Part shown: piece by piece, positions 28,149 through 39,540 of the stretch | Layout: each line of letters starts with the position of its first letter | Position numbering within the stretch: the first letter of the stretch is position 1 | DNA from: Prasinococcaceae sp. CCMP 1430 | Taxonomy: Eukaryota; Prasinodermophyta; Palmophyllophyceae; Prasinococcales; Prasinococcaceae | DNA: 64,000 bases | Direction of reading: 5' to 3' | NCBI GenBank assembly: GCA_013416795.1 | Contig: RQSC01000001.1 | Span: forward strand, 160,781-224,780 | Made by a program: the position numbers and the translations under genes | The notes under the pieces: model-generated | What the model was told of the DNA's origin: nothing | The model's input: the letters and a program-made list of their open reading frames with translations, nothing else | Database searches by the model: none

Positions 28149-29318
28149 GCGCCCTTGCGGTATGGCCCCCGTCTCCGGCGTTGGGTCGACAGGTTCTATG
28201 GCTGCAGAAGTGGCTGAGCGCGCTGCGGACCGATATGGGAACGCACTGCGAGCGAGGCGCTCGTGCAGCTCCCCAGCCCGCTGCACGCGCGTCGGGCGGC
28301 TCCTGGCCCACGAGCGCGAGCTCTTCTCGAAGGTGGCCGGCCAGTTCGGGCACCCTCGCGCGAGTGCCGCGCCTGAACGTCTTTTTTTCTTTTTGTTCCC
28401 GCCGCGCGCGGGAATTTCGAGCCTGTTGACAGCGGCGGCGCCGCCGGACGCACCAGCGCCGCTATCATGGCATACGAGGACACCGAAATGCTTATGTCCC
28501 TCCCCGCGCGGCCCTTGCCCACGCACCCCAGCCCGAGGGTGCGGCGTGCGTGTCGCGCGCTGCCCTCGGCCGCAACGCGCGCATGCAACAATGACTGGAT
28601 GCTGTTGCGCGAAGATACTTGCACCAAGAATTCCAATTGCACGCAGAAATGCCCTCATCCCCCTGCCGTCTTTCCTCCCTCGGAAGAGGTCAACGGCGCT
28701 GCCGCCCGCTCGGGCACACGCCCGACGCAGGCCACCGCCAATACCGACGGTGGTTGGCCGCTGCAGCCGTGCCCTGCGCGGCTCGTGAGCGGGTAGGGGG
28801 CGTCGGGAAGCCCGGAATGAGTGACAACGTTTTCCATGATCGGGTCAAAACGGCAGCGGGGGACCCGGAGTGCTCCTTGTTCTGGGTACGACATCCTGAT
28901 ACCAAGCCCGCGCTCCGGCGGCCGGCGGGGCCGGGCCCTTGAGGGGCCGGCACTGGCGCCTTGGGCTCTAATTAACCCTCAAAACCCTTTTTCGACAAGA
29001 ATGGCTTGGACGTCGCGCCCGCACCACGAGCCTTGCAGGGCGCCAGACCACGCGCGGTGCGCGCCCATCGCACGTGACACGGCCGCCGCTGCAAGCAGCA
29101 TCCACCGCGGCTGGGGGCCGCCTTCGGCCGAGGCGAGCGTCGCCGAGCCTCGCCGTGGCCGCCCGCGCGCGCGACGGCCTGCGGCGAGGGCGCAGCGGCG
29201 GCGGCACGGCATCGCTGCGGCCTTCGTTCGCGTACTGCATCCGCGCGCCGAAATAATAATAACTGACATTGCGGCAGCAGCGGCTCGCACCGGTGCGTGC
29301 TCGACGCAGCCAGCGGTG
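28149..29318. other. Intergenic region upstream of two divergent genes
   Basis: Sits between the low-complexity gene (minus) and the CBS gene (plus). Somewhat lower GC around 28480-28660 and 28820-29000. It may include an N-terminal extension of the former (in-frame ATG 28658). No other gene or RNA that I can support. Confidence 0.4.
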
Positions 29319-31015
29319 ATGTCTGCCGCCCCGCATGCGGCCGAGGGGACGGGGACGCCGGCCACCGCCTCGGCGCCCGCCGCCTTCAGTAATATGGGGG
29401 GCATGAGCGTGCAAGATTTCTTGCGCGAGTACAAGGTGCGACCGCGCGTTCGCTCGCGCACTCGCGCGTGCACGCCATTGCGCGTCCTCGCGCTGACTCG
29501 GTCGGTCTGGTGGACGTGAGCGCACGTGCCTAGTCGGGGATGGACACTACCGCGGCGGGCGATGGCTCGGCGGCGTGGGAGGGCGCCGCGTCGCAGGTCG
29601 CCGTCATCGAACACAACATGACTGTTGATGATCTCGTCAAAGTGTTTGCCACCCGCCGCATCCTATCGGCGCCGCTGGTGGTGCGCGAGGACGCTGGCGG
29701 TGTGCTCGAGGACCCGCTGGACGCCGAGGGCGGCGCGGCGTACGCGCGGGAGCAGTCGCTGCTGCAGCCAGCCTACCGCATGCTCGGATGGATCAGCATC
29801 GGAGATGTCGTGCGCGCTCTTGTCCAAGACGAGCAGGCGGAGCGCGCGAAACTTTCCGAGACGAGCGGCGGCACGAACGAGCAGCCGCACAGGTTCGTGC
29901 TCGACAGAATGGCAATGCTCGCGCGGCTGGCGCACGCCTTCATCGCGCGCAAGGCCATCACGCTGGGCACGACGACCGATGGAGACGTCGCATACGCGGG
30001 GTATACCGCGTCGATGGGCATGGTCGATCTCGTCAAAAATGGTCTGCTGCGCAAGCCGCCGACCGCGCCGTGCCACCGCATCGCCGTCTTCGCGCCCAAT
30101 GGAGAGGTGCAGGCAGTCATCAGCCAGTCCGACGTCGTGCGTTATCTCGCCGGGGGATCCGATCGCGTGGGCGCCAACGCGCATCGCTCGCTGGAGCAGC
30201 TCGGTCAGTGCGGCGCGGCAGCGAACAATCGCGCCCCGCCATGCGCCCGCGATGACCAGCGCGGCCAAAACGTGCGACCGTAGGTTGACGCGCCCGCATT
30301 TCGCCTCGCGTGCCGCCCCATTCGCTGACTCAGCGCGAACGACACGCAGGCCTCGTGCCGGAATCCAGCACTGCCACCGCGCCCCTGCCGCTGGTTTCGG
30401 TGCCGTCCGACATGGCCGCTGTCGACGCATTCGCCACCATGGAGAAGAAGGGCGTCTCAGGCGCTGCCGTCGTGGACAGCATGACCGGCTGCCTGGCTGG
30501 TAACGTGAGCGAGAGCGATCTGAGGGGGCTGTCGGCAGGTGAGGGCGCTTGACAGGCAGGTCCGCGCTCGTAGCGCTCAAGAATGCGTGTCTCGCGAGGG
30601 CGTTGCCAGCTCGGTGCGGCTGGTGCGCGCGCACCCATCGCGCGACGTCTGACCCCCACGTGCTGGCGCGCTCCTCTCCCGGCGTGCGCCAGACCACTTC
30701 TCTGCCCTCGCTTTGCCTGTCGCCGAGTTTCTCGTCCTCAAGCACGCGTCCTTCGCCTCCACAGCCATGGAGATGGACGAGGGCTTTTACCTCCACACGA
30801 CCGGCGCATCCGTGGACTCGTTGAACGACCCATACGCGCGCCATCTGGCGAGCCGGAGGCCACCCTTGTGTTGCCGCCCAGACTGGTCGTTGATGCAGGC
30901 CATCCGCACCTTGGCCGAGCGGCGCGTGCACAGGCTCTGGTCTGTAGACCACAACGGGGTGCCGACAGCCTGTGTGTCGCTTTCGGACGTGATTTCTGCC
31001 GCCCTGGGGTGCTGA
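29319..31015 (+). CDS. Four-exon CBS-domain protein (SNF4/AMPK-gamma-like)
   Basis: Predicted energy-sensing or regulatory protein with four CBS motifs (two Bateman modules) that would bind adenine nucleotides. Exons 29319-29435, 29534-30203, 30350-30538 and 30693-31015; introns have GTGCGA, GTCAGT and GTGAGG donors with AG acceptors and compatible phases 0, 1, 1. Exon 2 could instead begin at 29597 after a CGCAG acceptor. Blocks: MSVQDFLREYK; VAVIEHNMTVDDLVKVFATRRILSAPLVV (CBS1); HRIAVFAPNGEVQAVISQSDVVRYL (CBS2); LVSVPSDMAAVDAFATMEKKGVSGAAVVD...ESDLRGLSA (CBS3); HFSALALPVAEFL and WSLMQAIRTLAERRVHRLWSVD...SLSDVISAAL (CBS4). The join GLSA-D-HFSALALPVAEFL reproduces the conserved linker of SNF4-like plant/algal proteins. 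About 432 aa. Confidence 0.83.
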
Positions 31016-31999
31016 TGCGCACACAGGCGCGATGGCGCGCGCGCACGCGACGCGCGCGCACGAAGACTCTACCTAGGAGCGAAGATGAGTAACATCGAGC
31101 ACTGGCAGGCACGACATACCATGGGCGAGCGAGGATGCTGTTGTAGACGGGCGTCCGCGGGGTGCCGTCGCAGCCACGCGCGAGGGTGCGTGTCAGCAGC
31201 GCTGCCACGCACGAGGCACGGCAGAGGGCGCCCCGCGCTCGCGAGGTTGGGAATGTTCGCCCACGCATGGGATAAGATCTCGCGCCGGTATGACTCAAAC
31301 GGCAACCACGAGGAGGATCGACAGCAGAAACCTGCTGCGTCAGGCCTCCGCCAGATTGGTGTTCTTAAGACGACGCTTTGGGTGTGGCATAGCTCGAGCG
31401 CTCCCCTCGAGGGTGCTGCTCTCGCGCGGCCAATTGTCGCGCACTGCACACACGCACGCGCGCCTCTCACGACAACATGCGCACGCGCGCGCGCACGCAC
31501 ACGCCCTCGCGCCACACGCCCCCGCGCCCCTGCCTCGGCGGCTGCGCGCGGCGGCCGCGGCGGCTAGGGCAACGGCGCCGGCCCTCGCCCTCCCAAAACC
31601 CAGCGGCAGCCACTCGCAGACGACCTCCCGAAAGCCGGCTCCCTCCCCCCCCCACCCAGCCCCTGCTGCACTCCACGCACGTCCACGCTCTCCTGCGACC
31701 CTTCCCCGCTCCCACACGCCCGCGCGCCCCGCACCTGTGGGAGGCAGACCGCGCGCGGCGCGCACGCGCAGTGTGCCGCGCGAGCAGCCACGTGCGTGGA
31801 AACGCGCAGCCACCTCACACGCGGCGAAAGCGAACGCAGAATTCGCATCACGGGCAGCCATTCCCTTTGATGGCTCCCAAGCAATCCGATCCCGAAACCG
31901 AAACACGTCATGCCGGCGGGGGACGGAGGAGCGCGTGGGCGGGAGGAAGCGAGTGCTGGCTTACCACGTACTACCGGAAGCCGCGCCGCGCCATGCGCG
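31016..31999. other. Convergent intergenic region
   Basis: Nearly 1 kb between the stops of the CBS gene and the VOC gene. Rich in CA/CG dinucleotide repeats (31440-31520) and C-tracts. Probably 3' UTRs; no gene recognised. Confidence 0.4.
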
Positions 32000-33380
32000 T
32001 CACAGGCTCGCTTCGAAGGCGTCCACGCCGCTGAGCGCCACGCCGAGTAAGCGCGCTGCGTCGGACTCGCCCTCGGCTGCCTCCGCGCCGTCCGCGCCCA
32101 GCGCGCACAGCCCCGCGAAGAGGTCCGGGCCGTCGCCGACGCGGTGCTCCCTGTCCTCGGGGCACAGCAGCAGCGCGGTAGTGTCCTTGTCGCCGCCCCA
32201 GCGCAGCGAAACACTGCCTGCGGGCGGCGCCGGGCGATACTGCGCGCCTGGCTCGTTGGCGCCGCCGCGCTTGGTAGGCGTGGCCTCCATGCCGAGCGAG
32301 GTGAGCGCACGCGTGGCCGCCGGCACATCGCGCACCTGTGGCAGAGACAACAGGCGGCGGGGGGATTCGTCAGTCTGTCGTGCTCGATGACGCGCGCGTG
32401 CGCACTCGCGTGCGCACTCTCGCTCGTCACACGCCGAGTCGAGTCGGCGCGCGTCGCGCGCGCATGGCAAAAGCTCCTCACCGTGAGAGCCACCTGCTCG
32501 ATGGGGTCCCGCCTGCGCCCCACGTACGAGTTGACCACCAGGCCGAAGGCGGTGCGCGTCTGCAGCCAGCCGTAAGTGTAAAGGAACTCGCACTTGTACG
32601 TGTCCAGCACGCTCAGGCGAAGCGGCTTTGCGAGCAGCAGCTGAATGTGGCGGAGCGACACCCCGCCTGCGGAGACTCCCGCGTTGCTGCCGCTCGCCTT
32701 CACGAGCTCTATGGCAAAGTGCCCGCCGTTGTCGGCGCCGAAAGGCTCGTCGCCGTACGAAAGCAGCGAGCGTTCCGGTGTCTCGAGCAGCACGCCCATT
32801 GCGTAGCCCTCCTTGAGCGCCTGCGTGGCCACGCCGACATCGTCCACGCGCAGCGTCACGCGCTTGAGGAAGCGCTCCTCGCCAGCTGCGCGCGTGAGCG
32901 CGACCGTCGAGCGAAGCACCGTCAGCAAGGGCTCCCACGCACGCGTGGCGACGGCACGCACGAGCGCGGCGCGCACGCGATCCCGCGTCTCTTACCGTCA
33001 ATGCGCTTCTTAGCCTGCTCACAGTACACCGCGTTGTCCTCGATGGCCTTGATCTCCGCCTTGAGGTTGCGGATCTCCGCCTCAAGGACGGAGTCCTCCT
33101 GACCGCGCTGCGCGGCACCCGACGCGATGTCCTGCTCGCGCTCCTTCTGCTGATCTAGCAAGACGAGCAGGTCGAACTCTCTCTGCTGGGCCAGCGCAGA
33201 CGCCGCCGCTGCCCGCCGCGCGGGCGACGTGCACAGGCCCAGCGCGAGCAGCGCAAGCTGGAAGTCGCGCCGACCAGCGGCGCCCGTCGCGCCCGCACCC
33301 GTGCCTGCAGCGAAGGCAGTGAAGAAAGGCGTACGCCGAGGCTTCTTCGACGCGAAGCCGGCGCGCAAGCGGGCACCCAT
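32000..33380 (-). CDS. Vicinal-oxygen-chelate (glyoxalase-like) protein with coiled-coil leader, three exons
   Basis: Exons in coding order: 32996-33380, 32482-32885 and 32000-32335 (374 aa). Introns: 32886-32995 (GTAAGA...GCGCAG, phase 1) and 32336-32481 (GTGAGG...CCACAG, phase 0). The N terminus (MGARLRAGFASKKPRR... then a hydrophobic FQLALLALGLC) looks like a bipartite organelle leader. A coiled coil follows (QQKEREQDI...LEAEIRNLKAEIKAIEDN), then two beta-alpha-beta VOC modules: FLKRVTLRVDDVGVATQALKEGYAMGVLLE ... HFAIELVKAS and IEQVALTVRDVPAATRALTSLGMEATPT. The pattern is that of glyoxalase I/extradiol-dioxygenase-fold proteins, but the usual metal-binding H and E residues are not obvious at the expected positions. 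Enzymatic activity is therefore uncertain. A plastid location is inferred. Confidence 0.72.
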
Positions 33381-34975
33381 CAAAAAGCTAAAAACGCGGA
33401 CTTTCAACAAATTCGTTCCCGCAGTATCTCAAAAGTCCGCATGGGCGCGTGCGTTCCATCCTCCGCCCGCGTTCCCGGACCCGATTCCGTCCGCGCGCCG
33501 CCCCGCCCGCGCCCGCGCATCTCGGGGCGCGGCTTCCGCATTTTGCGGGAAACGCCCGGAACGCGACCGCGCGGATGGCGCGAAACCGCGGAGGACGCGC
33601 GCTGCCGAAGCCGGAAGATCGCTCGACGGACGCACGCGCGTGCGCATGCGCGCGGCACCTGCCGCCAACGCAATTTATTTCACTTCAATTTGGAGCCATG
33701 TACGTGAAAAGATATCTGCAATATGGACTTGATATCCGCGATGGGCACATTTTCGAGCAACCGCGAAAAAAAGTTGGGAAGTCTCCGCGCCGCAGGGCCC
33801 CCCGCTGCGAAGGAGGTTAGGGTTGAAAATTTGGGTTGTGTACGCGGAAGGTAGGGTTCAAATTCGCAACGCCGCTCCTATTTGGGGTGACGCAGAACGA
33901 ACCCGAACCCCGAGGAAGGAAGGGGAGGGACGTGAATAGTAACTTCGCAGCGTTTGGCGGATTTTTACAGACCCTACGTTCGGCGAGCTGCTTTTGGGCC
34001 GCGGGGGGGGGGCGCGACGCCGGGGGGCGCGGCGGGTGCGCGGCGCACCGCATGTTGACGTCGTTTGCGACGGAGAAAGGCGTATTTCGTTCCCGTTTTA
34101 CGCGCCCGCGCCGGCCACGATACGTAACATTTACAACATCTGCGTTAAATGTACGTAATAATTTTAGATGAGTGCTTCGATTTTACAACGCGGTGCAAAT
34201 ATGCCGGTTTTTGCCGGTGTTTCGGGCGCCGCGTTCGGGGAACGCGCGCGCCCGCGCCGCGGCCGCCATCTCCCGCCCGCCCCTGCTGCAACCCGAAGCA
34301 ACCCGATGCCGTCCGCCCCCCTGCTCGCCCGCCCGCTCGCTCGCCTCTCCCGCGCCCGCCCGCTGTGTGGCGCGCCGCGGCGCCGCGATCCAAAAGCAAC
34401 AGCAGGCCCTGACGACGAAAACCCTCGTTGCATCAAGCTCTCAGAAAGCATTCAAATGTAACCACGGGAGCGCAGTCCGAACTCTGTGCCCCCAAGCTTG
34501 CTGTATGATGGTACGTTCGCATGCAACATGCAAAGCGCCTGGCGCCTGGGCGTCTGCGTCGGCGTCCGATGATGGCGTCTAGCTAGACCCTGTCAATCCA
34601 CACACCCTAATTGGACGGTGCAAGGCTCCTTGCCTCCCAGGCCCTCCTGGCTCCTATGCCCGGATGCGGCCGCGGGCGAGAGCGCCAGAGCGCAGCGTGG
34701 CGCAGCAGCGGGACGCCGGGCTCGGCACGTCGGCGCGGGGATCGTGGGCTCTGCAGCATGGACGAGTGCGCACCGACATCCGACAAATCATACAGTATGT
34801 TACATTTTTGTACAGCGTACACAGAGCAGTCGGGGTAAGGGGGCGCGGTGTGGCGTACGCGGTTGCCCAGCTGTGCATCAACGCGTGGAGCCTCTCGGTC
34901 GGGGACGATAACTCCTCGCGCACTGAGATGCAGAAATGCGTCTGCGTTGGAGCCTGCGAGGAGGCGGCGCAGCCA
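33381..34975. other. Intergenic region with AT-richer island
   Basis: About 1.6 kb between two minus-strand genes. From 33660 to about 34200 the sequence is visibly AT-richer than the rest of the window (for example gatatctgcaatatggac, tacgtaataattttag), with short open frames on both strands. I recognise no protein, tRNA or transposase. Could hold a degraded mobile element or a non-coding RNA. Confidence 0.4.
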
Positions 34976-37900
34976 TCACGCGGGGGCGAACGCTATGGGC
35001 TCAACCCTGAACAATGCCCTGGCGGCGCCGATGATGCTCACTACCGCCGCGGCCTCCTCCTGGTCGCGTTCAAAGCTGCGCGTTCCAAGCTCCATTCCCT
35101 CCTCGAGCAGGCGCTTGCGCCGGCGCGCATGCCTGCTGGCGGCCTGCGAGGTTTGCTTGGCTTGCGCGGCAGACACGTGCATCTGCGCCGCCTCGAATCG
35201 TGCAGCCTCGCGCGCACTCGCGGTCGCGTGCCCTCCCTCGAGCACCACCCGTACGGCCTCGCTCGCGCGCAGCTCGCTGCTGACTTGCTCAACGCGAATG
35301 CAGTACTGGCCCATCGACTCGTGCAGCTCCGCCACCTCTCGACGCGCGACGCTGGCCATCCCAAGCGCCGCGCGCACGAGGTCAGCGGCTTCCTTACCCT
35401 CCTGCGTACGGAGGCACTCTGCCTCGCGCAAGGCCTGATCCATCTTCGCCATTTCCTCCACCGCGGCCTCGAGCGCCGACTTCCAGCAGAGAGCCTCATT
35501 CGTGGCGTCGCGAGCGAAATGCGATGCCACGTACTCGGCGCGCGCCGCGATAGCGCGGGACTTCTCCCTTTGGCTCGCGTTGCTTTTCGTTGCAGCCTCC
35601 ATCTCGCTCAACTGCCGCCGCACGCGCCCCAGCGCCTCACGCTGCCCGGCGTTCGACTCGTTCGCGCTCTTTAGTTTGGCCTCGGAGGCGCTTAGCAGCG
35701 ACTGCGTGTGCGCAAGAGCATCGTTCGTGTCTCGAAGGTCCCTGGAGGCAGCCTCGCCCTTCTCCCGCGACTCGGCCAGGGCAGCCTTGGCATGGACGAG
35801 CTCCCTCTCAGCCTTGTCTGCCCGGGCTTTCTGCTCACGCTCCCTGGCGAAGATGGCGTCCCTCTCGCGACGTGCATCGCGCATGGCAGCCGAGCGTGCG
35901 TTCGCCGCACGCTCGCCTGCGCGGTCTACAGCCGCGCGTGCTTCCGCGAGCGCCGCTTCACTGCGCGCGGCACGCGTGGCCTCCTCCTCGGCACGTTGCG
36001 CAAGGCTGCTGGCCAGATGCGAGGCCTTCGCGCGGTCCTCGGCACGCCCGGCCGAGAGTGCTGCACAGCGCTCCTCGAGGGATGCAATCGTCTCGAGAGC
36101 CGTGCGCAGCTCTGCGCGCGACTCATCGAGAGTCTTCTCGAGTGCTTGCGCCTCGGCGCGCACATTCTGCAGCATACTTTGCGCCTCTGTTGCGAGGGTC
36201 TCGGAGCCCTCCAAGCGCTCTCGCACGTCGCGCTCAGCGGCGAGCGCGCGCTCCTCCGCCTCGAACATGTCCGACTCATGTGCCGCGCGCGTTGCAGACA
36301 TTTTAGCCACAGCCATGGCGGTGTCTGCCTCAGCTTCGGCCACACGCGCCTCAGCCTCAGCTGAGACCACCGCTAGACGCGCCTCCAATGCGGCCAGCGA
36401 GGCCTTCAGCTCCTCGCGCGCAGCGAGGAGCTCGCTGCGCGGCAAACCCTCACTGCCAGCGAGCTCGGCCTGCAACGCAGCGTGCGTGTGCTCCAGCTCC
36501 ACGCGCGCGGCCTCCCTCTCGGATGCTGTACGTTTGCAGCTCGCTCGCAATGCCTCGCACTCAGCTTGCGACTGACTGAGCGCAACCTCAGCTGCGGCCG
36601 TGCGCGCAGCGGCTGCCTCTGTTGTCGTCAGGCGGCTGCGGAGATCGCTGGCAGTGGCGGTACTGGTCTGGAGCTTTGCGCGCGCCTCGTCCGCGTCGCG
36701 CGACGCGGCGGCGGTGGCGCGCTCGGCGCTCTCAACGAGCGTGACGGCCGACTGCACCTCATCCCTCGCGCGCTCGAGGTCTGTTGCATTTTCCCTCGCC
36801 AAACTCTGCGCAGCCCTCAGCTCCACCTCGAGCCTTGCCGCGCGTGCAGTGGCCTCCGACGCGCGCGCGCTCGCAGCCTCGATCTCTTTGCGAGCGGCGG
36901 CAGCGTTTTCTTCTGCTCGCGACGCGGCAGCCTCGGCCGCCACGCGCGCGCCGCGTTGATCCTCGAGCTCGCGCTCCGCCTTCGTCGCGCGGTCGGCCAC
37001 CTGCGCCGCCTTCACGCGCATCTCCCCCGCTTTCTGTTTGCTCTCCGCCAGCTCCCGGCGCAGCTGTGCCGCCTCGTCGCGTGCGGTTTGCGTCGCTGTC
37101 ACTTGGCGGCTCGCCGAGGCGCTCGCACTTTTCAGCTCGGACGCTGCAGCGGAGTAGCGCGCCTCCAGCTTCGCGCGTGCGCTTTGCGCCGCATCCCTAT
37201 CTGAAACGACCTCCGCCACGCGTGCGACCAAGTCTTCGAGTGCCTCGGCGGGCTGGCGCTTGCGACGACGTGCTGCTGGAGAGGGTTGCATGCTGTTGGG
37301 CAGGGGCGCGCACGCGCTGCTGTCAGCGCACTCGCGTGCGCAAGAACGTGCGCACTCGCGCGCGCACTCTTTCGCACCTGCTCCCCGACGCGGTCTTCGA
37401 CCCGGCCTCAGGCACCATCACGGCCTCGAGCGCCGCCACACTCTTGGCAATGACCTCCAACTGCGCATTGAGCTGCTCGGCGCTGCCCGCGCCCTTTTTT
37501 TCGCGCAACGCCGCCTCGCGGAGCCCCTCGGCAGCCTCTAGCCGCTGCGCCGCGCGCTCCTCCTGCAGGCGCAGAGCGGCGCGCATGGCCTGGATCTCCT
37601 CGTCCAAACCCTCCATTTGCCTCGCGCGCGACTCGGACGACGCCTCGTCGCGCGCGCCGCCGCTCTGCGTGGCGCGCGGCGCTGCTAGCGGGGTTTGCAC
37701 GGGGTCGTCCCCGCCCTCCGCCGGCGCCGCATAAGCCGGCGGCAGTGCCGCGGAGGGCGTCTGTTTAAGCGCCACCGCTGCGCCGGCGTGCGCGCGTGGA
37801 ATGCCCGCGAGGTCGAGCCATGGCGGGACCACCGGCGGCGGCGGCGGGCTGGTGTCGTCGAGGTCCAGCGGCGTGCGGGCGACAGCCGCTCGCGCGCCCG

Positions 37901-38072
37901 CAGCTCGCGGGCCAGGAGTGGTGCGCACGGGATCAATTGCTTCAGCTCGCGAGGTCGCGGTGCGCGTGAAGAGCGCGGCCGAGGCCCTGCCTACGCGCTC
38001 CAGCACCGGCTGCGACATGGCGTCCGGCTCTGCCGCGGCGTCCCACTCGGCCGGCCGCCGCCGAGCGCGCAT
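34976..38072 (-). CDS. Long coiled-coil protein, two exons, function unknown
   Basis: Exon 1 ends at 37378 and exon 2 is 34976-37292, with an 85-nt intron (GTGCGA...CAACAG, phase 2). The protein is about 1000 residues. The exon 2 part (770 residues) is nearly all heptad-rich A/E/R/L/S sequence, an extended coiled coil like those of myosin tails, SMC arms or centrosomal proteins. The exon 1 part begins Arg/Pro/Gln-rich and disordered, then has a short coil (MEGLDEEIQAMRAALRLQEERAAQRLEAAEG). The C terminus ends in a non-coiled AAAVVSIIGAARALFRVEPIAFAPA. No ATP-binding or other catalytic motif is visible. The 5' end is uncertain: 38072 is the first in-frame ATG, but the frame is open and protein-like to about 38456, and an ATG at 38460 could be spliced to it. 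Confidence 0.7.
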
Positions 38073-39370
38073 CCGCCCCGCGGCGCGCTCCGTGTCCCTC
38101 TCCCGCTGTCGTCCGGGCAACTTGGTCGTCCTGCGATCCTGCTGCGTCTGTGGCTGCGCCTGCTGCTGCTGGTGCGTGGGCGGGAGCACGCTCGGCTCGT
38201 ACGAGATCCTCGCGCGCTCCTTTGCGCTCTGCTGCCGCGGCGCGGCCTGCGCCCCCGCGCCGCGAGCGTCCTGGCGACGCGCGTGGATCGGTGCGTCGAC
38301 TGCGTCCCCATCGGAGGCCTGCGCCCCTTCGCTGGCCCCCCACGCCTGCGTAGGCAGCGCGATCCCACCGCCTTGCCGCGCGGCGGCTGCCGTTCCCCCC
38401 GCCGCCCCTGCGGACGGGCCGTCGCGGCCCGCAGCCAAGTCACGCGCGCTCGCGACTCATGGCGCGTCGGGCGCGCGCCCTCGCCGGTAGGCAGCGATGG
38501 CGCGCAGCGGCCCAGCCCACGCCGCGCGGCGACTCGCGCCGCGCGGCGTCTGGCGACGTCCCTCCCCCCGTCCGTTCCCCCCGCTGCAGTCCCCGCTGCC
38601 CGCGCAGGCGTCGGTTGCAGCCGAGCGAGGCGGTGCGTTCGAAGTCCCGCCAAAAAATAATGGGTCAGAAATCAAAATCAAAAAGATGGAAGGTGTCCGT
38701 TGCCACCCGACCGACCAAGCATCTGGCATCTGGCCAGTCTCCGATTGGCTGGCTGGCTCGGGGCGGCGGGGGGCGCTCTGCGCCCCGACCAGCCAGGTCA
38801 ATTCCGGAGCGACACGATTGCAGTTCCGGAATGTGGCTGCAATTGCAAATTGCAATTGGCTATCGTGACTCTCGTTGGATTGGGGGGACGCCGGGAGGGG
38901 GGGGGGGGGCGCCGCAGCACGCGCGCGCGCGTGCGGGGCGCCCACCCGTTCCGGCGGCGTCCGCATTCGGGTCGCGCTCTGCATTTTTTGACGTTGACAC
39001 AGAGGCTTTATTTGCGGAAAGGGCCAACATGTGCCTTCCGCGCGTTCCCCGGGGCGCGCGGGCGCGCCACGCGGCCAGGCTGTGCGGCGGCCGCGTGTCC
39101 CGCCCGTGGGGCAGGACGCGGGCGCGCCCCTGCGCGTGTGGATGGGACGGCTCATGCGCGCCGATCGCCGCGCTGAGCGGGCGCGGCGCAGGCGCGGGCG
39201 CAAGCGCGGGCGGTGCGGCTCGTTCAAATGCGCTCATTTGCTCGCGTGTGCTCGCGCACTGAGAAGGAGACGGACAGACGGCGGGGACGTCGACGGCAAG
39301 GACTCCGGAGCGCCACGCTCGCCAGCGCGTGCGCCGCGAGCGATGCGAGCGACGCATAGGCGCGCTGGGT
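38073..39370. other. Divergent upstream region (coiled-coil gene / DES1)
   Basis: Includes the probable 5' coding part of the coiled-coil gene (to 38456) and the shared promoter region. Contains a run of G (38891-38910). No independent gene supported. Confidence 0.4.
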
Positions 39371-39488
39371 ATGCGTGGGGAGCGTCGGCTTTCGCGCTCG
39401 GACTCGTTTCGCGCAGGCCGCCGCTCCTCATCCGCAACCCGCCGTGCTGACGCGCGCTTCGCCCACCGGGCCTCGCTCGCGCGTCCCG

Positions 39489-39540
<52 letters not shown>

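Noticed and set aside
33449-34461. Several short plus-strand frames in the AT-richer island
   Set aside because: No domain, no consistent splice sites, and no start context that favours any of them.
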